Source: Pantoea cypripedii (GTDB lineage Bacteria > Pseudomonadota > Gammaproteobacteria > Enterobacterales > Enterobacteriaceae). Taken from it: a stretch of 64,000 nucleotides of DNA. The stretch is from NCBI RefSeq assembly GCF_011395035.1, contig NZ_CP024769.1:224443-288442 (forward strand). The letters are read 5' to 3'. Position 1 is the stretch's first letter. The number at the start of each line of letters is the position of its first letter. The translations under genes were made by a program, and so were the position numbers. This document shows, piece by piece, positions 34,669 to 43,017 of the stretch. The notes under the pieces are model-generated. The model worked only from the letters and a program-made list of their open reading frames with translations, was not told the origin of the DNA and searched no databases.

Positions 34669-35538
34669 ATGGATCTGTTAATTATCTACGGCATTGAGGT
34701 GCTCAATGCTATCGCGGTGCTGATTATCATGAGCCTCGGTCTGGCGGTGGTGTTTGGCATGATGAAAATTGTCAATATGGCGCATGGCGAATTTATGATG
34801 CTCGGCGGCTATAGCGCGATTCTCGCCACCAACCGACTCGGCATCCCTATCTGGATCGCCATGCTGGTGATTGCGCCACTGGTGGTGGGGCTGTTTGGCA
34901 TCGTGATTGAGCGCGTGATTATCCGCCACCTTTATGGCCGGATGATTGACACCATGCTGGCAACCTGGGGATTGAGTCTGGCACTGATCGGTGCTGCGAC
35001 GATGGTTTTTGGCAACACGACGCTGGGTATCAGTTCACCGCTACCCAGCGTCAGCATCGGTAGCTACAGCACCAGTGGTTACTCGTTATTTACCATCGTG
35101 TTTGCTTTGTGTCTGGTCGGTGGGTTGTGGCTGCTGCTGCGATTCACCACCCTCGGTCTGTGCGCACGTGCCACCATGCAGAATGCGCGCATGGCGGCGG
35201 CGCTGGGCACCAATCCTGGCAAAATCTACAGCCTGACCTTCGGCCTCGGTGCGGCACTTTCCGGTCTGGGCGGTGCGCTGCTGGCCCCGATTACCGGGGT
35301 GATTCCCACGATTGGCATCAGTTTTATTGCGAAGGCGTTTATCACGGTGATTGGCGGCGGCAGCGCCATCATCGCCGGGACGCTCTCCTCATCCACCCTG
35401 TTTGGCACCATCTCCCAGCTGGCAACCTACGCCTGGACACCGGTATTTGGCGCAGTGGCGTTGCTGCTGAGTGCGATTGTGCTGCTGCGTCTGCTGCCAC
35501 AGGGCATCACCGGACGCTTCTTCAGGAGATCGCTGTGA
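34669..35538 (+). CDS. ABC transporter permease, LivH/UrtB type
   Basis: 289 residues, about eight membrane segments. The typical LivH opening is GIEVLNAIAVLIIMSLGLAVVFGMMKIVNMAHGEFMMLGGY, with GLSLALIGAAT and the EAA-like loop MAAALGTNPGKIYSLTFGLGAALSGLGGALLAPI. It is one half of the inner-membrane channel. It lacks the long periplasmic N-terminal domain of classical UrtB, being LivH-sized. The ATG follows CAGGAG; the frame upstream of it overlaps the binding-protein gene and is not coding. Confidence 0.85.
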   Translation: MDLLIIYGIEVLNAIAVLIIMSLGLAVVFGMMKIVNMAHGEFMMLGGYSAILATNRLGIPIWIAMLVIAPLVVGLFGIVIERVIIRHLYGRMIDTMLATWGLSLALIGAATMVFGNTTLGISSPLPSVSIGSYSTSGYSLFTIVFALCLVGGLWLLLRFTTLGLCARATMQNARMAAALGTNPGKIYSLTFGLGAALSGLGGALLAPITGVIPTIGISFIAKAFITVIGGGSAIIAGTLSSSTLFGTISQLATYAWTPVFGAVALLLSAIVLLRLLPQGITGRFFRRSL

Positions 35539-36569
35539 TGAAACTGCTTTCTGAACGGGTACAAATCATCGTGGTCGCGCTGGTGGTGATGCTGGCGGCG
35601 TTCTGGCTCTCAGGCACACTGGAGCTGTATACGCTGCTGTCGGTGACGGTGTTTCTGGTGATGGGGCTGCTGGCGCTCAGCCTGGCGTTTATCTGGGGTT
35701 ACGGTGGCATTCTGTGTTTTGGTCAGGCGGCGTTTTTCGGCCTGGGTGCCTATACCTACGCGATATGCGCCATCAACTGGGGTGATTCCACCTGGGCGGT
35801 GGTGATGGCTATGCTGTTGCCGACGCTGTTTTCGCTGTTGCTGGGTTATGTGATCTTTTATGGCGGCGTGAGCGATGTGTATCTTGGCGCGATCACCCTG
35901 GCCGTCAGCCTGGTGTTGTTTAACTGGGTGAACTCCACGGCGGGCAGTGAATACCATATTGGTCAGGCACTGCTTGGCGGCTTCAATGGTATTCCCTCGG
36001 TGCCCACCCTCAACCTGCCATTCCAGCCAGATGCCATTTTGTCACCAGAAGCGATCTTTATGGTGACGGCTGGCTGTCTGGCGCTGTGCTACGCGCTGCT
36101 GAAATTCGTCCTGTTGAGCCGTTTTGGCAAAACGGTGGTGGCGATCCGTGAGAATGAACAACGCGCCGGTCTGCTCGGTTATAACGTTCCGGCCCACAAG
36201 CTGGCGACTTTTGCCATCGGTGCGGCCATCGCCGGGCTGGCGGGGTGTCTGTACGTTAACTGGGGCGCATTTGTCAGCCCCGGCGTGTTCAGTATCAGCC
36301 AGTCAGCGCAGATCATTATCTGGGTGATTGTCGGCGGGCGCGGCACGCTGCTTGGTCCGGTGATCAGCTGCATTCTGTTGCAGTGGATGGTGACGCGGCT
36401 GGGTGCGCAGCAAACGGTGGACGTCAATCTGGTGCTCGGGGTGATTCTGGCCGTCTTTGTGCTGCTGATCCCCGGCGGAATTTTGCCCACGCTGCAACGG
36501 CTGGGACGACGCAAGCGGCAACCGACGGCGCAGGCAAATCAGCCGCAGGTGAGTGAGGTGAAACAATGA
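35538..36569 (+). CDS. ABC transporter permease, LivM/UrtC type
   Basis: 343 residues, about nine membrane segments. The LivM signature is LSLAFIWGYGGILCFGQAAFFGLGAYTYA, followed by VVAIRENEQRAGLLGYNVPAHKLATFAIGAAIAGLAGCLYV. It forms the second half of the channel. The ATG overlaps the stop of the preceding permease gene (TGATG), a sign of translational coupling; a longer frame upstream is a shadow of that gene. The end overlaps the next ATPase gene by four bases. Confidence 0.86.
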   Translation: MKLLSERVQIIVVALVVMLAAFWLSGTLELYTLLSVTVFLVMGLLALSLAFIWGYGGILCFGQAAFFGLGAYTYAICAINWGDSTWAVVMAMLLPTLFSLLLGYVIFYGGVSDVYLGAITLAVSLVLFNWVNSTAGSEYHIGQALLGGFNGIPSVPTLNLPFQPDAILSPEAIFMVTAGCLALCYALLKFVLLSRFGKTVVAIRENEQRAGLLGYNVPAHKLATFAIGAAIAGLAGCLYVNWGAFVSPGVFSISQSAQIIIWVIVGGRGTLLGPVISCILLQWMVTRLGAQQTVDVNLVLGVILAVFVLLIPGGILPTLQRLGRRKRQPTAQANQPQVSEVKQ

Positions 36570-37297
36570 ACGCACCGGTACTGTTACAAACTCACAAGAT
36601 GGGTGTCAGCTTTGGTGGGGTCCACGCAGTGAAAGAGGTGGATTTTACCCTGCATGAGGGCGAACTCCGTTGCCTGATCGGGCCGAACGGCGCGGGTAAA
36701 AGTACCTTCTTCAAAATGCTGAGCGGGCAGGTGACGCCGAGCCGGGGTGAATGCCGCTATCGTGATCAGGTGATTTCCGGGCTGCGACCATGGGCGATTG
36801 CCCGTCTCGGGATTGGCATCAAAACTCAGGTGCCGAGCGTGTTTGAAGGGCTGAGCGTGCGGGACAACCTGTGGCAGGCGGCGGCGAATAAAATGGCGAA
36901 AGCGGAGGTGCCGGCTGCTATTGATCGCGTGTTACAGGATATCGGCCTGGCTAGTCTTGCAGACGCCACCTTAGCGGAGCTGGCACACGGTCAGCGGCAA
37001 TGGGTCGAACTGGGGATGATCCTGATTTCCCGCCCGCAACTGGTGCTGCTGGATGAGCCTGCCGCCGGGATGACGCATCACGAAGTCCGCAAAACGGCTG
37101 AGCTTATTAAAGCCATCAATCAACAAAGTACCGTGGTGGTGGTGGAACACGATATGGAGTTCATCAGCATGATCGCGCAGAAAGTGACGGTGTTTAATCA
37201 GGGGGCGGTGCTGGCGGAAGGGACTTTCCGCGAGGTCACCAGCAACCCGCTGGTCAAAGAGGCGTATCTCGGTAACGTGGAGATTAAACATGCTTGA
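36566..37297 (+). CDS. ABC transporter ATPase, LivG/UrtD type
   Basis: 243 residues. Walker A GPNGAGKSTFFKML near residue 39, the LivG-type IARLGIGIKTQVPSVFEGLSVRDNL, a degenerate signature LAHGQRQWVELGMIL, Walker B LVLLDEPAAGMT and the switch His in VVEHDMEFI. The signature replaces LSGGQ with AHGQR, as is usual in UrtD-type subunits. It starts inside the previous gene (ATGA) and overlaps the next by eight bases. Confidence 0.86.
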   Translation: MNAPVLLQTHKMGVSFGGVHAVKEVDFTLHEGELRCLIGPNGAGKSTFFKMLSGQVTPSRGECRYRDQVISGLRPWAIARLGIGIKTQVPSVFEGLSVRDNLWQAAANKMAKAEVPAAIDRVLQDIGLASLADATLAELAHGQRQWVELGMILISRPQLVLLDEPAAGMTHHEVRKTAELIKAINQQSTVVVVEHDMEFISMIAQKVTVFNQGAVLAEGTFREVTSNPLVKEAYLGNVEIKHA

Positions 37298-37994
37298 AAT
37301 CAAAGCGATGGTCTCAGGTTATAACAAAATTCCGGTGCTGCATTTGTCTGAGCTGTTCGTCGGCGCAAAATCGTTTACCGGTGTGTTAGGGCGCAACGGC
37401 ATGGGCAAGACCACGCTGCTGCGCACCATTATGGGGGAACTGCCCGCCTGGCAGGGCCGCATAGCGCTCAACGGTATCGATATCACCGCGTATCAGGCGC
37501 ATCAGCGGGCGGCGGCGGGGATTGGGTTTGTGCCGCAGGGGCGGCAAATCTTTCCCCTGCTGACGGTGGAAGAAAACCTGCGTATGGGGTGCGTGAAGCA
37601 CTTCTCGCGCGCCGGGCAAATTATCGAGCAGATGCTGGAGATTTTTCCACGCCTCAAGCGGTTGCTGGCCCAGCCAGGAGGGGCCTTGTCTGGCGGTGAA
37701 CAGCAGCTACTGGCGCTGGCGCGTTGTTTATGCGGGCAACCGCAGCTGGTGTTGCTGGATGAGCCCACTGAGGGGATCCAGCCAAATATTTGCGAGGAAA
37801 TTATTGAGACGCTGCAACGGCTGCGACATGAGATGGATATCTCAATTATCCTCGTGGAGCAGGATATTGAGTTTCTTTATGCGCTGTCGGATCAGATCCA
37901 TGTGATTGAGAAGGGGCAGATTATTCACCATATCGATCCGCAAACCAGCTCAAGCGCCAGTATCGCCGAGCAGTTTTTAGGGTTTCATGCCTGA
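37290..37994 (+). CDS. ABC transporter ATPase, LivF/UrtE type
   Basis: 234 residues. Walker A GRNGMGKTTLLRT near residue 34, LivF-type GIGFVPQGRQIFPLLTVEENL, signature LSGGEQQLLALARCL, Walker B LVLLDEPTEGIQP and IILVEQDIEFLYAL. GRNGMGKTT is characteristic of the UrtE/amide branch. Last of the five transporter genes. Confidence 0.86.
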   Translation: MLEIKAMVSGYNKIPVLHLSELFVGAKSFTGVLGRNGMGKTTLLRTIMGELPAWQGRIALNGIDITAYQAHQRAAAGIGFVPQGRQIFPLLTVEENLRMGCVKHFSRAGQIIEQMLEIFPRLKRLLAQPGGALSGGEQQLLALARCLCGQPQLVLLDEPTEGIQPNICEEIIETLQRLRHEMDISIILVEQDIEFLYALSDQIHVIEKGQIIHHIDPQTSSSASIAEQFLGFHA

Positions 37995-38043
37995 TGGGCG
38001 ACCCGGCCTGTCTCATCTGACACAATCCCCGACCGCCACAACA

Positions 38044-38067
38044 AAGCAGCCACGGATTGGGTTGCTT
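38044..38067. other. Hairpin between the ATPase gene and the ANTAR gene
   Basis: An 8-bp stem (AAGCAGCC with GGGTTGCTT, one G-T pair) with an 8-base loop lies in the 111-base gap. Just after it, GCTTC and GAAGC (38076-38080 and 38101-38105) could pair and cover the ribosome site of the ANTAR gene. These may tune regulator synthesis relative to the transporter. Confidence 0.35.
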
Positions 38068-38105
38068 ACTGTAATGCTTCCCACTTGATCACCACAGGGT
38101 GAAGC

Positions 38106-38657
38106 ATGACTGAGCAATCTTTACTGGCGACGCTTGCAGGCGTCCGGCTGTATCTTTTCCATCCTGAAGCACAGAGCGTTCGCGCGTTCTGTGCTTCTCT
38201 GACGCAACTGGGTTGTCAGGCACAACACAGCTGGCCGCTGCCAGCCCACGCGCCTGATGATGTGCACTTGGTGATTGTCGCGGTGGAACCGCATTATCAG
38301 CAGGCGCTCCAGCCACTGATGCGAGCCTGGCGTCGGGCGCAGATCCCGGTGATCGCCCTCGCTGATTGCCATCATGCCCGGCTATTCCCGCTGTTAATCG
38401 AGCTGCAACCGACGGCCATTGCGGAACGTACCCTCAACCCGTTTGCCTTGATTGTGCAGATGATCGGCACGCTACAGGCCGTCAGGCGGCAGGTAAAAGG
38501 CAAAAGCGAGCGTCTGGTGCAGGCGAAAGGCATTCTGATGCGTGAATACGGGCTGGATGAATCGGGGGCCTACCATTTTATGCGCAGCGAAGCGATGAAC
38601 ACCCGCAGCAGCATGGAATATACCGCCGAGCGGGTGATCAACAGCCTGCAAAAGTAG
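38106..38657 (+). CDS. ANTAR-domain RNA-binding antiterminator, AmiR-like
   Basis: 183 residues. Residues 1-110 form a pseudo-receiver domain lacking the acidic phosphorylation pocket, as in AmiR of the Pseudomonas amidase operon. A coiled-coil linker (VRRQVKGKSERLVQAKG) leads to a C-terminal ANTAR domain, about 125-180 (AKGILMREYGLDESGAYHFMRSEAMNTRSSMEYTAERVI). ANTAR proteins bind paired hexaloop hairpins to prevent termination; exactly such a pair lies in the leader of the transporter operon upstream. In Pseudomonas AmiC holds AmiR until amide binds; whether the AmiC-like binding protein here, which carries an export signal, plays that role is doubtful. Confidence 0.85.
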   Translation: MTEQSLLATLAGVRLYLFHPEAQSVRAFCASLTQLGCQAQHSWPLPAHAPDDVHLVIVAVEPHYQQALQPLMRAWRRAQIPVIALADCHHARLFPLLIELQPTAIAERTLNPFALIVQMIGTLQAVRRQVKGKSERLVQAKGILMREYGLDESGAYHFMRSEAMNTRSSMEYTAERVINSLQK

Positions 38658-39593
38658 TCAGCTCTGCGGCTGACGGATCAAACTGCTGGGGGTGTACCCG
38701 AAAGCTTTGCGAAAGGCCAGACTGAAGTGCGACATATCGCTAAAGCCGTGGTCCATCGCCACCTGGGTGATATTACGCGCTTTGCCTTCGGCCAACGCTT
38801 TGTGGCTGGCCTGTAAGCGCTCCTGCCAGACAAAATTCATCGGCGTGGTGCCATGGGCGGCAAATATCCGGCTGACGGTACGTGGCGAAACATGATGCGC
38901 ATTGGCAATCTGCGCCACTGATAACTCATGCTCGTGCAGGTTCAGCCGCAAATAGCTCACCATGCGCGAGAAAAGATCGGGTCTTAGCGCATCGTCACTT
39001 TTTTGCAAATTGAGGCTGACGGAGATCATATTCAGCAGCGTGTTGGCGAATTGCTCAGTCAGAAACGCATTCTCACGCTCGGCGTTAAAGGCAAAGGTTT
39101 CAGTCAGCATTTGCCTGAGCGACAACATACCCGGACGGCTGAGATCCAGCGCTTTGCCTGCCAGCCGGGCGATGGCCGGAGCCTCTTTTTCAATCATCGG
39201 ACGTGGCAAATGGACGATATTGATCGCCACATTGTCCATCGCGAAATCAAACGGTGTGGCAGCATCATAAATCACCACATCCCCGACACTGACGCGTGAC
39301 CGGTTGTCGTTCTGGCTGAGTGTGCCAGAACCGGAGCAGATATAGCCAAGATAGAAATCGTGATTGGGGTGGCGGCGAATGCATTCCCTTGTACGTTGCC
39401 ACACCAGCGCAGTGCGGGAAATGTGGTTAGCGATGTCCACATGCCCCAGCATCGAATAGCCAAAACTCCCGGAAAACTCCCCGCTATGCGTCTGTCTGGC
39501 TTCGGCTTTGATCAGACGTGAACATACCGCATCGCGCCAGGCGTCAAAGCGATGACGGTTTTCCAGGTTATCGGTGGTGAAATTTTCTTTCAT
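38658..39593 (-). CDS. AraC-family transcriptional regulator (AraC_binding_2 type)
   Basis: 311 residues. The N-terminal sensor resembles the FeaR/NphR group (RHRFDAWRDAVCSRLIKAEA, GEFSGSFGYSMLGHVDIANHISRTALVWQRT); the HTH covers about 215-308 (LSVAQIANAHHVSPRTVSRIFAAHGTTPMNFVWQERL, then VAMDHGFSDMSHFSLAFRKAFGYTPS). It directly abuts the ANTAR gene (convergent, no gap) and lies behind the amidase gene on the same strand, so amide metabolism is the likely target. Confidence 0.86.
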   Translation of the reverse strand: MKENFTTDNLENRHRFDAWRDAVCSRLIKAEARQTHSGEFSGSFGYSMLGHVDIANHISRTALVWQRTRECIRRHPNHDFYLGYICSGSGTLSQNDNRSRVSVGDVVIYDAATPFDFAMDNVAINIVHLPRPMIEKEAPAIARLAGKALDLSRPGMLSLRQMLTETFAFNAERENAFLTEQFANTLLNMISVSLNLQKSDDALRPDLFSRMVSYLRLNLHEHELSVAQIANAHHVSPRTVSRIFAAHGTTPMNFVWQERLQASHKALAEGKARNITQVAMDHGFSDMSHFSLAFRKAFGYTPSSLIRQPQS

Positions 39594-39712
39594 GGCAACG
39601 TCCCCTGAACATGGCGAAAAGGGCGGCAGTGGGAGAAATAAAGCAATTTTTGGGCCATGAAAGTGATAAAAAGGCCGCCGCGTCAGGGCGCGGCGGGAAA
39701 TGCGCTGCTGAT

Positions 39713-41107
39713 TTACAGGGCCGGGTGTTTTTTATGCCAGTCGGTAACCTGCTGATAAGCCCACGCGCCCTGGATCATGGTGGCTTCCGCAAAATGGGCG
39801 GCCACCAGCTGGAAGCCAATAGGCGCACCGGCAGCGGTCATGCCACAAGGCAGCGTGATGGTGGGGTGGCCGCTGGCATCGAATGCACTGGTATAGCGCA
39901 GCACGCCGTTAAACAGTGCCTGATCGGTGCCAAAACGGGTCATGGTGTCCCAGGTTAATCCGGCGAAGGCAGTGGCAGGAGCCAGCACCAGATCCACCTT
40001 ACTGAACAACGCGGAGATATCGCCCCGCAGTGCCGCACGGCTGAGCAGCAGACGTTGATATTCCAGCGCGGTAACCTGATGGCCCAGATCCAGTAATCCG
40101 GCGAGGCCCGGTCCATATTTTTCTTTCTGCGCCGGATAGGTATCTTCATGCGCCAGTGCGGTTTCCACCGCACACAGGGCGCTCCACTCCGCTGCGGCCT
40201 TCTCGGTATCCGGCAGGGTGATATCGACAAAAGTCGCACCGAGTTCGCCCAGGGTAGCAATGGCTGACTGCAAGGCGGCGCGGGTGTCATCATCCACCTG
40301 ATCCAGTGCCCAGGCCTTATCGAGGCCAATGCGCAATTTACTGACACCACGGGTCATCAGCGCCAGATAGTCCGGCACCGGCTCGCTGCTGGAAGTCGGG
40401 TCTTTCTCATCCCGTCCGGCAATCGCCTGCAACATGGCGGCGGCATCTGCGGCGGAGCGTGCCATCGGGCCGATATGGTCGAGGGACGCCGCCAGTTCAC
40501 AGGCACCGTGACGGGTGACACGGCTCCAGGTCGGTTTGATGCCGGTCAGGCCGTTGGCGTTCGACGGGAAGCGGATTGAACCGCCGGTATCGGTGCCTAT
40601 CGCGCCGTAGCACAGGCCCGCAGCAGTGGCGACGCCGGAGCCACTGGAGGAGACGCCGGTCCAGAGCGCGCTGCCCCACGGGTTGGTCGGGCGGGTGATC
40701 TCTGGATGGTGGTCGGCGAAGGCGCTTTCGGTTTGTGTCAGTTTGCCCATGATCACCGCACCGGCAGCGCGGAAACGTTCCACCACCGTTGAGTCCTCCG
40801 CCGGGTAGTGATCTTTGTGGATGATCATGCCGTGGCTGGTGGGCGCGTCTTTGGTCCAGATCAGATCTTTCAGCGCGATGGGAACCCCATGCAGTGGGCC
40901 GCGTAACGTGCCGCTGGCAATCTCGCTATCCGCTGCTGCCGCCTGCTTTAACGCGCTATCGCGCATGACGTAAAAATAGCTGTGCAGCGTTTTGTCCAGC
41001 GTATCGATACGCGCCAGCAGGGCCGTGGTGACCTCAACCGAGGTGATCTCCCATGACTGAATCAGGCGGCCAATTTCCAGCAAACTTTTGTAGTGCAGGT
41101 TGTTCAT
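39713..41107 (-). CDS. Amidase signature family hydrolase
   Basis: 464 residues. Catalytic Lys in PIALKDLIWTKDAPTS near residue 80, signature TGVSSSGSGVATAAGL with the cis-Ser and nucleophile Ser in TDTGGSIRFPSNANGLTGIKP. Cytosolic, no signal peptide. It would release ammonia or an amine from an amide brought in by the neighbouring transporter. The ATG giving MNNLHYKSL follows GAGGAAA; an upstream frame of 27 codons is unsupported. It is on the strand opposite the transporter operon, so it is regulated separately, perhaps by the AraC protein. Confidence 0.86.
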   Translation of the reverse strand: MNNLHYKSLLEIGRLIQSWEITSVEVTTALLARIDTLDKTLHSYFYVMRDSALKQAAAADSEIASGTLRGPLHGVPIALKDLIWTKDAPTSHGMIIHKDHYPAEDSTVVERFRAAGAVIMGKLTQTESAFADHHPEITRPTNPWGSALWTGVSSSGSGVATAAGLCYGAIGTDTGGSIRFPSNANGLTGIKPTWSRVTRHGACELAASLDHIGPMARSAADAAAMLQAIAGRDEKDPTSSSEPVPDYLALMTRGVSKLRIGLDKAWALDQVDDDTRAALQSAIATLGELGATFVDITLPDTEKAAAEWSALCAVETALAHEDTYPAQKEKYGPGLAGLLDLGHQVTALEYQRLLLSRAALRGDISALFSKVDLVLAPATAFAGLTWDTMTRFGTDQALFNGVLRYTSAFDASGHPTITLPCGMTAAGAPIGFQLVAAHFAEATMIQGAWAYQQVTDWHKKHPAL

Positions 41108-41215
41108 CGTGCGCTTTCCTCGCAGAAAAATGTGGATGAACAACAACGTAAAGCAGACGTGTCGGCCAGGCTTTGTTAAGCCGGACAACCGTTGTGCCAG
41201 GAGTGACAGGCGATC

Positions 41216-42118
41216 TCAGGTAATAATCAGCGATTGGCTGAGGTGCTTACGCAAATGCTCAACGTAATAGCGAATTTTTGGCAGCTGCTGGCGGTCGGCG
41301 AAGGTGAGGAAATGCACGGGTTTACCGGGCGTGGTTATGTGGCTGAACAATTCAATTAATCTCCCGGAACTAACATCCTCAGCCAGCAACACTTCGGGTT
41401 GCATGATAATGCCCGCACCGTTCAGCGCAGACTGCCGTAGCGCTTCGCCATTGTTCAGCGACATCACCAGTTTGACTGGCACCGAGAGCGTTTTACCGTC
41501 CTCAATAAACTGCCAGGCACCGCTGGCGAGGGGATGAGCATAGCCAAGGCAGCGGTGCTCAATCAGCTGCGAGGGATGTTGCGGTACGCCGTAAGAGGCC
41601 AGATAGTCGGGTGATGCACAGACCAGAGAACGATACTGTGCTAAGGGGCGGGCAATCAGGGAATTAACCTGTTCAAGCTCGCCGATTTTCAACATGACAT
41701 CAATACCTTCCTCGGCCATGGCGACGGTTCTGTCACTGAGGCGCATATCCAGCGTGACGTCGGGCCAGGTTTGAAGAAACTGTGCATTCAGCGCGGATAA
41801 CACATGGACTCCCAGTGAGACCGGGCTGGCAACGCGTAGCAGCCCTCGTGGTCGCTGGTGCAGGCTGGAGGCGAGAGATTCCGCCTCGTCGATATCCGTC
41901 AGAATTTGCTGACAGCGATGATAGTAGTCGTGACCAAAATCAGTCAGGCTCTGGCGTCGGGTGGTGCGGTTGAGCAAACGCACGCCGAGATAGTTTTCCA
42001 GCCCCTTAATATGCAAACCGACCATGGTGCTGCTGATGCGCATCTCCTCCGCGACCGCAGTGAAACTACCTCTATCCACCACACGCACAAAAACCGCCAT
42101 ACTTTCCAGCTTGTTCAT
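41216..42118 (-). CDS. LysR-family transcriptional regulator
   Basis: 300 residues, starting MNKLESMAVFVRVVDRGSFTAVAEEMRISSTMVGLHIKGLENYLG, a CrgA/DmlR-clade LTTR. The effector domain includes LLRVASPVSLGVHVLSALNAQFL and GAGIIMQPEVLLAEDVSSGRL. A further 20 codons are open upstream, but the family N-terminus fits this ATG. It is divergent from the carboxymuconolactone decarboxylase-like gene 95 bases away and is its likely regulator. Confidence 0.87.
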   Translation of the reverse strand: MNKLESMAVFVRVVDRGSFTAVAEEMRISSTMVGLHIKGLENYLGVRLLNRTTRRQSLTDFGHDYYHRCQQILTDIDEAESLASSLHQRPRGLLRVASPVSLGVHVLSALNAQFLQTWPDVTLDMRLSDRTVAMAEEGIDVMLKIGELEQVNSLIARPLAQYRSLVCASPDYLASYGVPQHPSQLIEHRCLGYAHPLASGAWQFIEDGKTLSVPVKLVMSLNNGEALRQSALNGAGIIMQPEVLLAEDVSSGRLIELFSHITTPGKPVHFLTFADRQQLPKIRYYVEHLRKHLSQSLIIT

Positions 42119-42213
42119 GATTACAAAGTTTTCCTTGATAGTGATGCAAGGTTTTTGCTGTTTTTCGAAGTTTAACACTGAGTTTAAATCAAGGCTTCAC
42201 TCACTGGAGAAGT

Positions 42214-42606
42214 ATGATGATCACTCAACCTGAATTACGTCAGCGCGGCCTGGCCCTGTTTAACGAATTGTATGGCAATGGTGCCGGAGAGGCATTGCGG
42301 CAGGATATGGCGGATATTTGCCCGGATTTCACCGATATCAGCATTGAATGGGCGATGGGCGGCATTATGAGCCGTGCGGGTCTTGATCCCATTACGCGTG
42401 AGCTGGTGGTCATTGCCTCCTGCGTCACGCTGGGGCATACGGTGCCGCAGCTCAAAGCCCATACCCAGGCTGCACTGAATGCCGGGGCCAGCCGTGAGCA
42501 GATTATCGAGACGATTTTGCAATTACTGTTTTATGCCGGGGGAGCAGCGGTGCGTAATGCGCTGGTGCATGTGCGGGAAATCCTCAATAGCCCACAAGAT
42601 AAATAA
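42214..42606 (+). CDS. Carboxymuconolactone decarboxylase (PcaC/AhpD) family protein
   Basis: 130 residues. The family core is WAMGGIMSRAGLDPITRELVVIASCVTLGHTVPQLKAHTQAALNAGASREQIIETILQLLFYAGG. The AhpD-type CxxC redox pair is absent: only one Cys lies in ASCVTLGH, so decarboxylase- or hydrolase-like chemistry is more likely than peroxidase activity. Controlled by the divergent LysR gene by position. It is a single-gene unit followed by REP elements. Confidence 0.85.
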   Translation: MMITQPELRQRGLALFNELYGNGAGEALRQDMADICPDFTDISIEWAMGGIMSRAGLDPITRELVVIASCVTLGHTVPQLKAHTQAALNAGASREQIIETILQLLFYAGGAAVRNALVHVREILNSPQDK

Positions 42607-42649
42607 CTGGCAGGGATCGTAGCTACCGTCTTGAGCGTCAATCCTGGTG

Positions 42650-42792
42650 CGAATAAATTCGCACCCTACGCGTGTAGGGGCGGCATTCATGCCGACCAGG
42701 CCAATAACCGCAGGTTTTCGTAGCGGCGCGATTTATCGCGCTGTTGTTTCGTTGCGGTTTTTCAGAGGCGCGCGATAAATCGCGCCGCTACG
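42650..42792. repeat. Cluster of four GTAG-headed palindromes of three sequence families
   Basis: Four palindromes in about 140 bases: GGTGCGAATAAATTCGCACC followed by CTAC (inverted GTAG head), GTAGGGGCGGCATTCATGCC, GTAGCGGCGCGATTTATCGC, and an inverted copy of the last. All have a GTAG head plus a different stem, so they belong to three REP families. They fill the gap downstream of the PcaC-like gene. No RAYT transposase gene is in the window. Confidence 0.72.
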
Positions 42793-42870
42793 GGATATAT
42801 ACGCTTTGCAATTCGTTAGCGATATTTCTTCTTAAGACAAAAAACATCGTTATTAATATTACATTGCACG

Positions 42871-42923
42871 TATCTGCACCTGAGATAATAGTTATCTCAA
42901 TAATGAAAACCCTTGTGCAGATA
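42871..42923. promoter_or_regulatory. Nested palindromes upstream of the sulfur-scavenging operon
   Basis: An inner perfect palindrome TGAGATAATAGTTATCTCA (42881-42899) is enclosed by outer arms TATCTGCAC (42871-42879) and GTGCAGATA (42915-42923). The region lies about 100 bases before the first SfnB-like start codon in AT-rich DNA, where regulator binding sites and the promoter are expected. The bound factor is unknown; a LysR-type sulfur regulator (CysB/Cbl-like) is one possibility. Confidence 0.5.
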
Positions 42924-43017
42924 TAGCATAACCACGCTATTTACTTGTTTTATCCCCGCTGATTATTATCGCTTTCATTCGGTTATTTCCCCGCGCATAG
43001 CCAAAAGTGAATAAATC

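Noticed and set aside
42840..43017. Sigma-54 promoter for the SfnB-like operon, as in some Pseudomonas sulfone genes
   Set aside because: No TGGCAC-N5-TTGC match in the upstream region.
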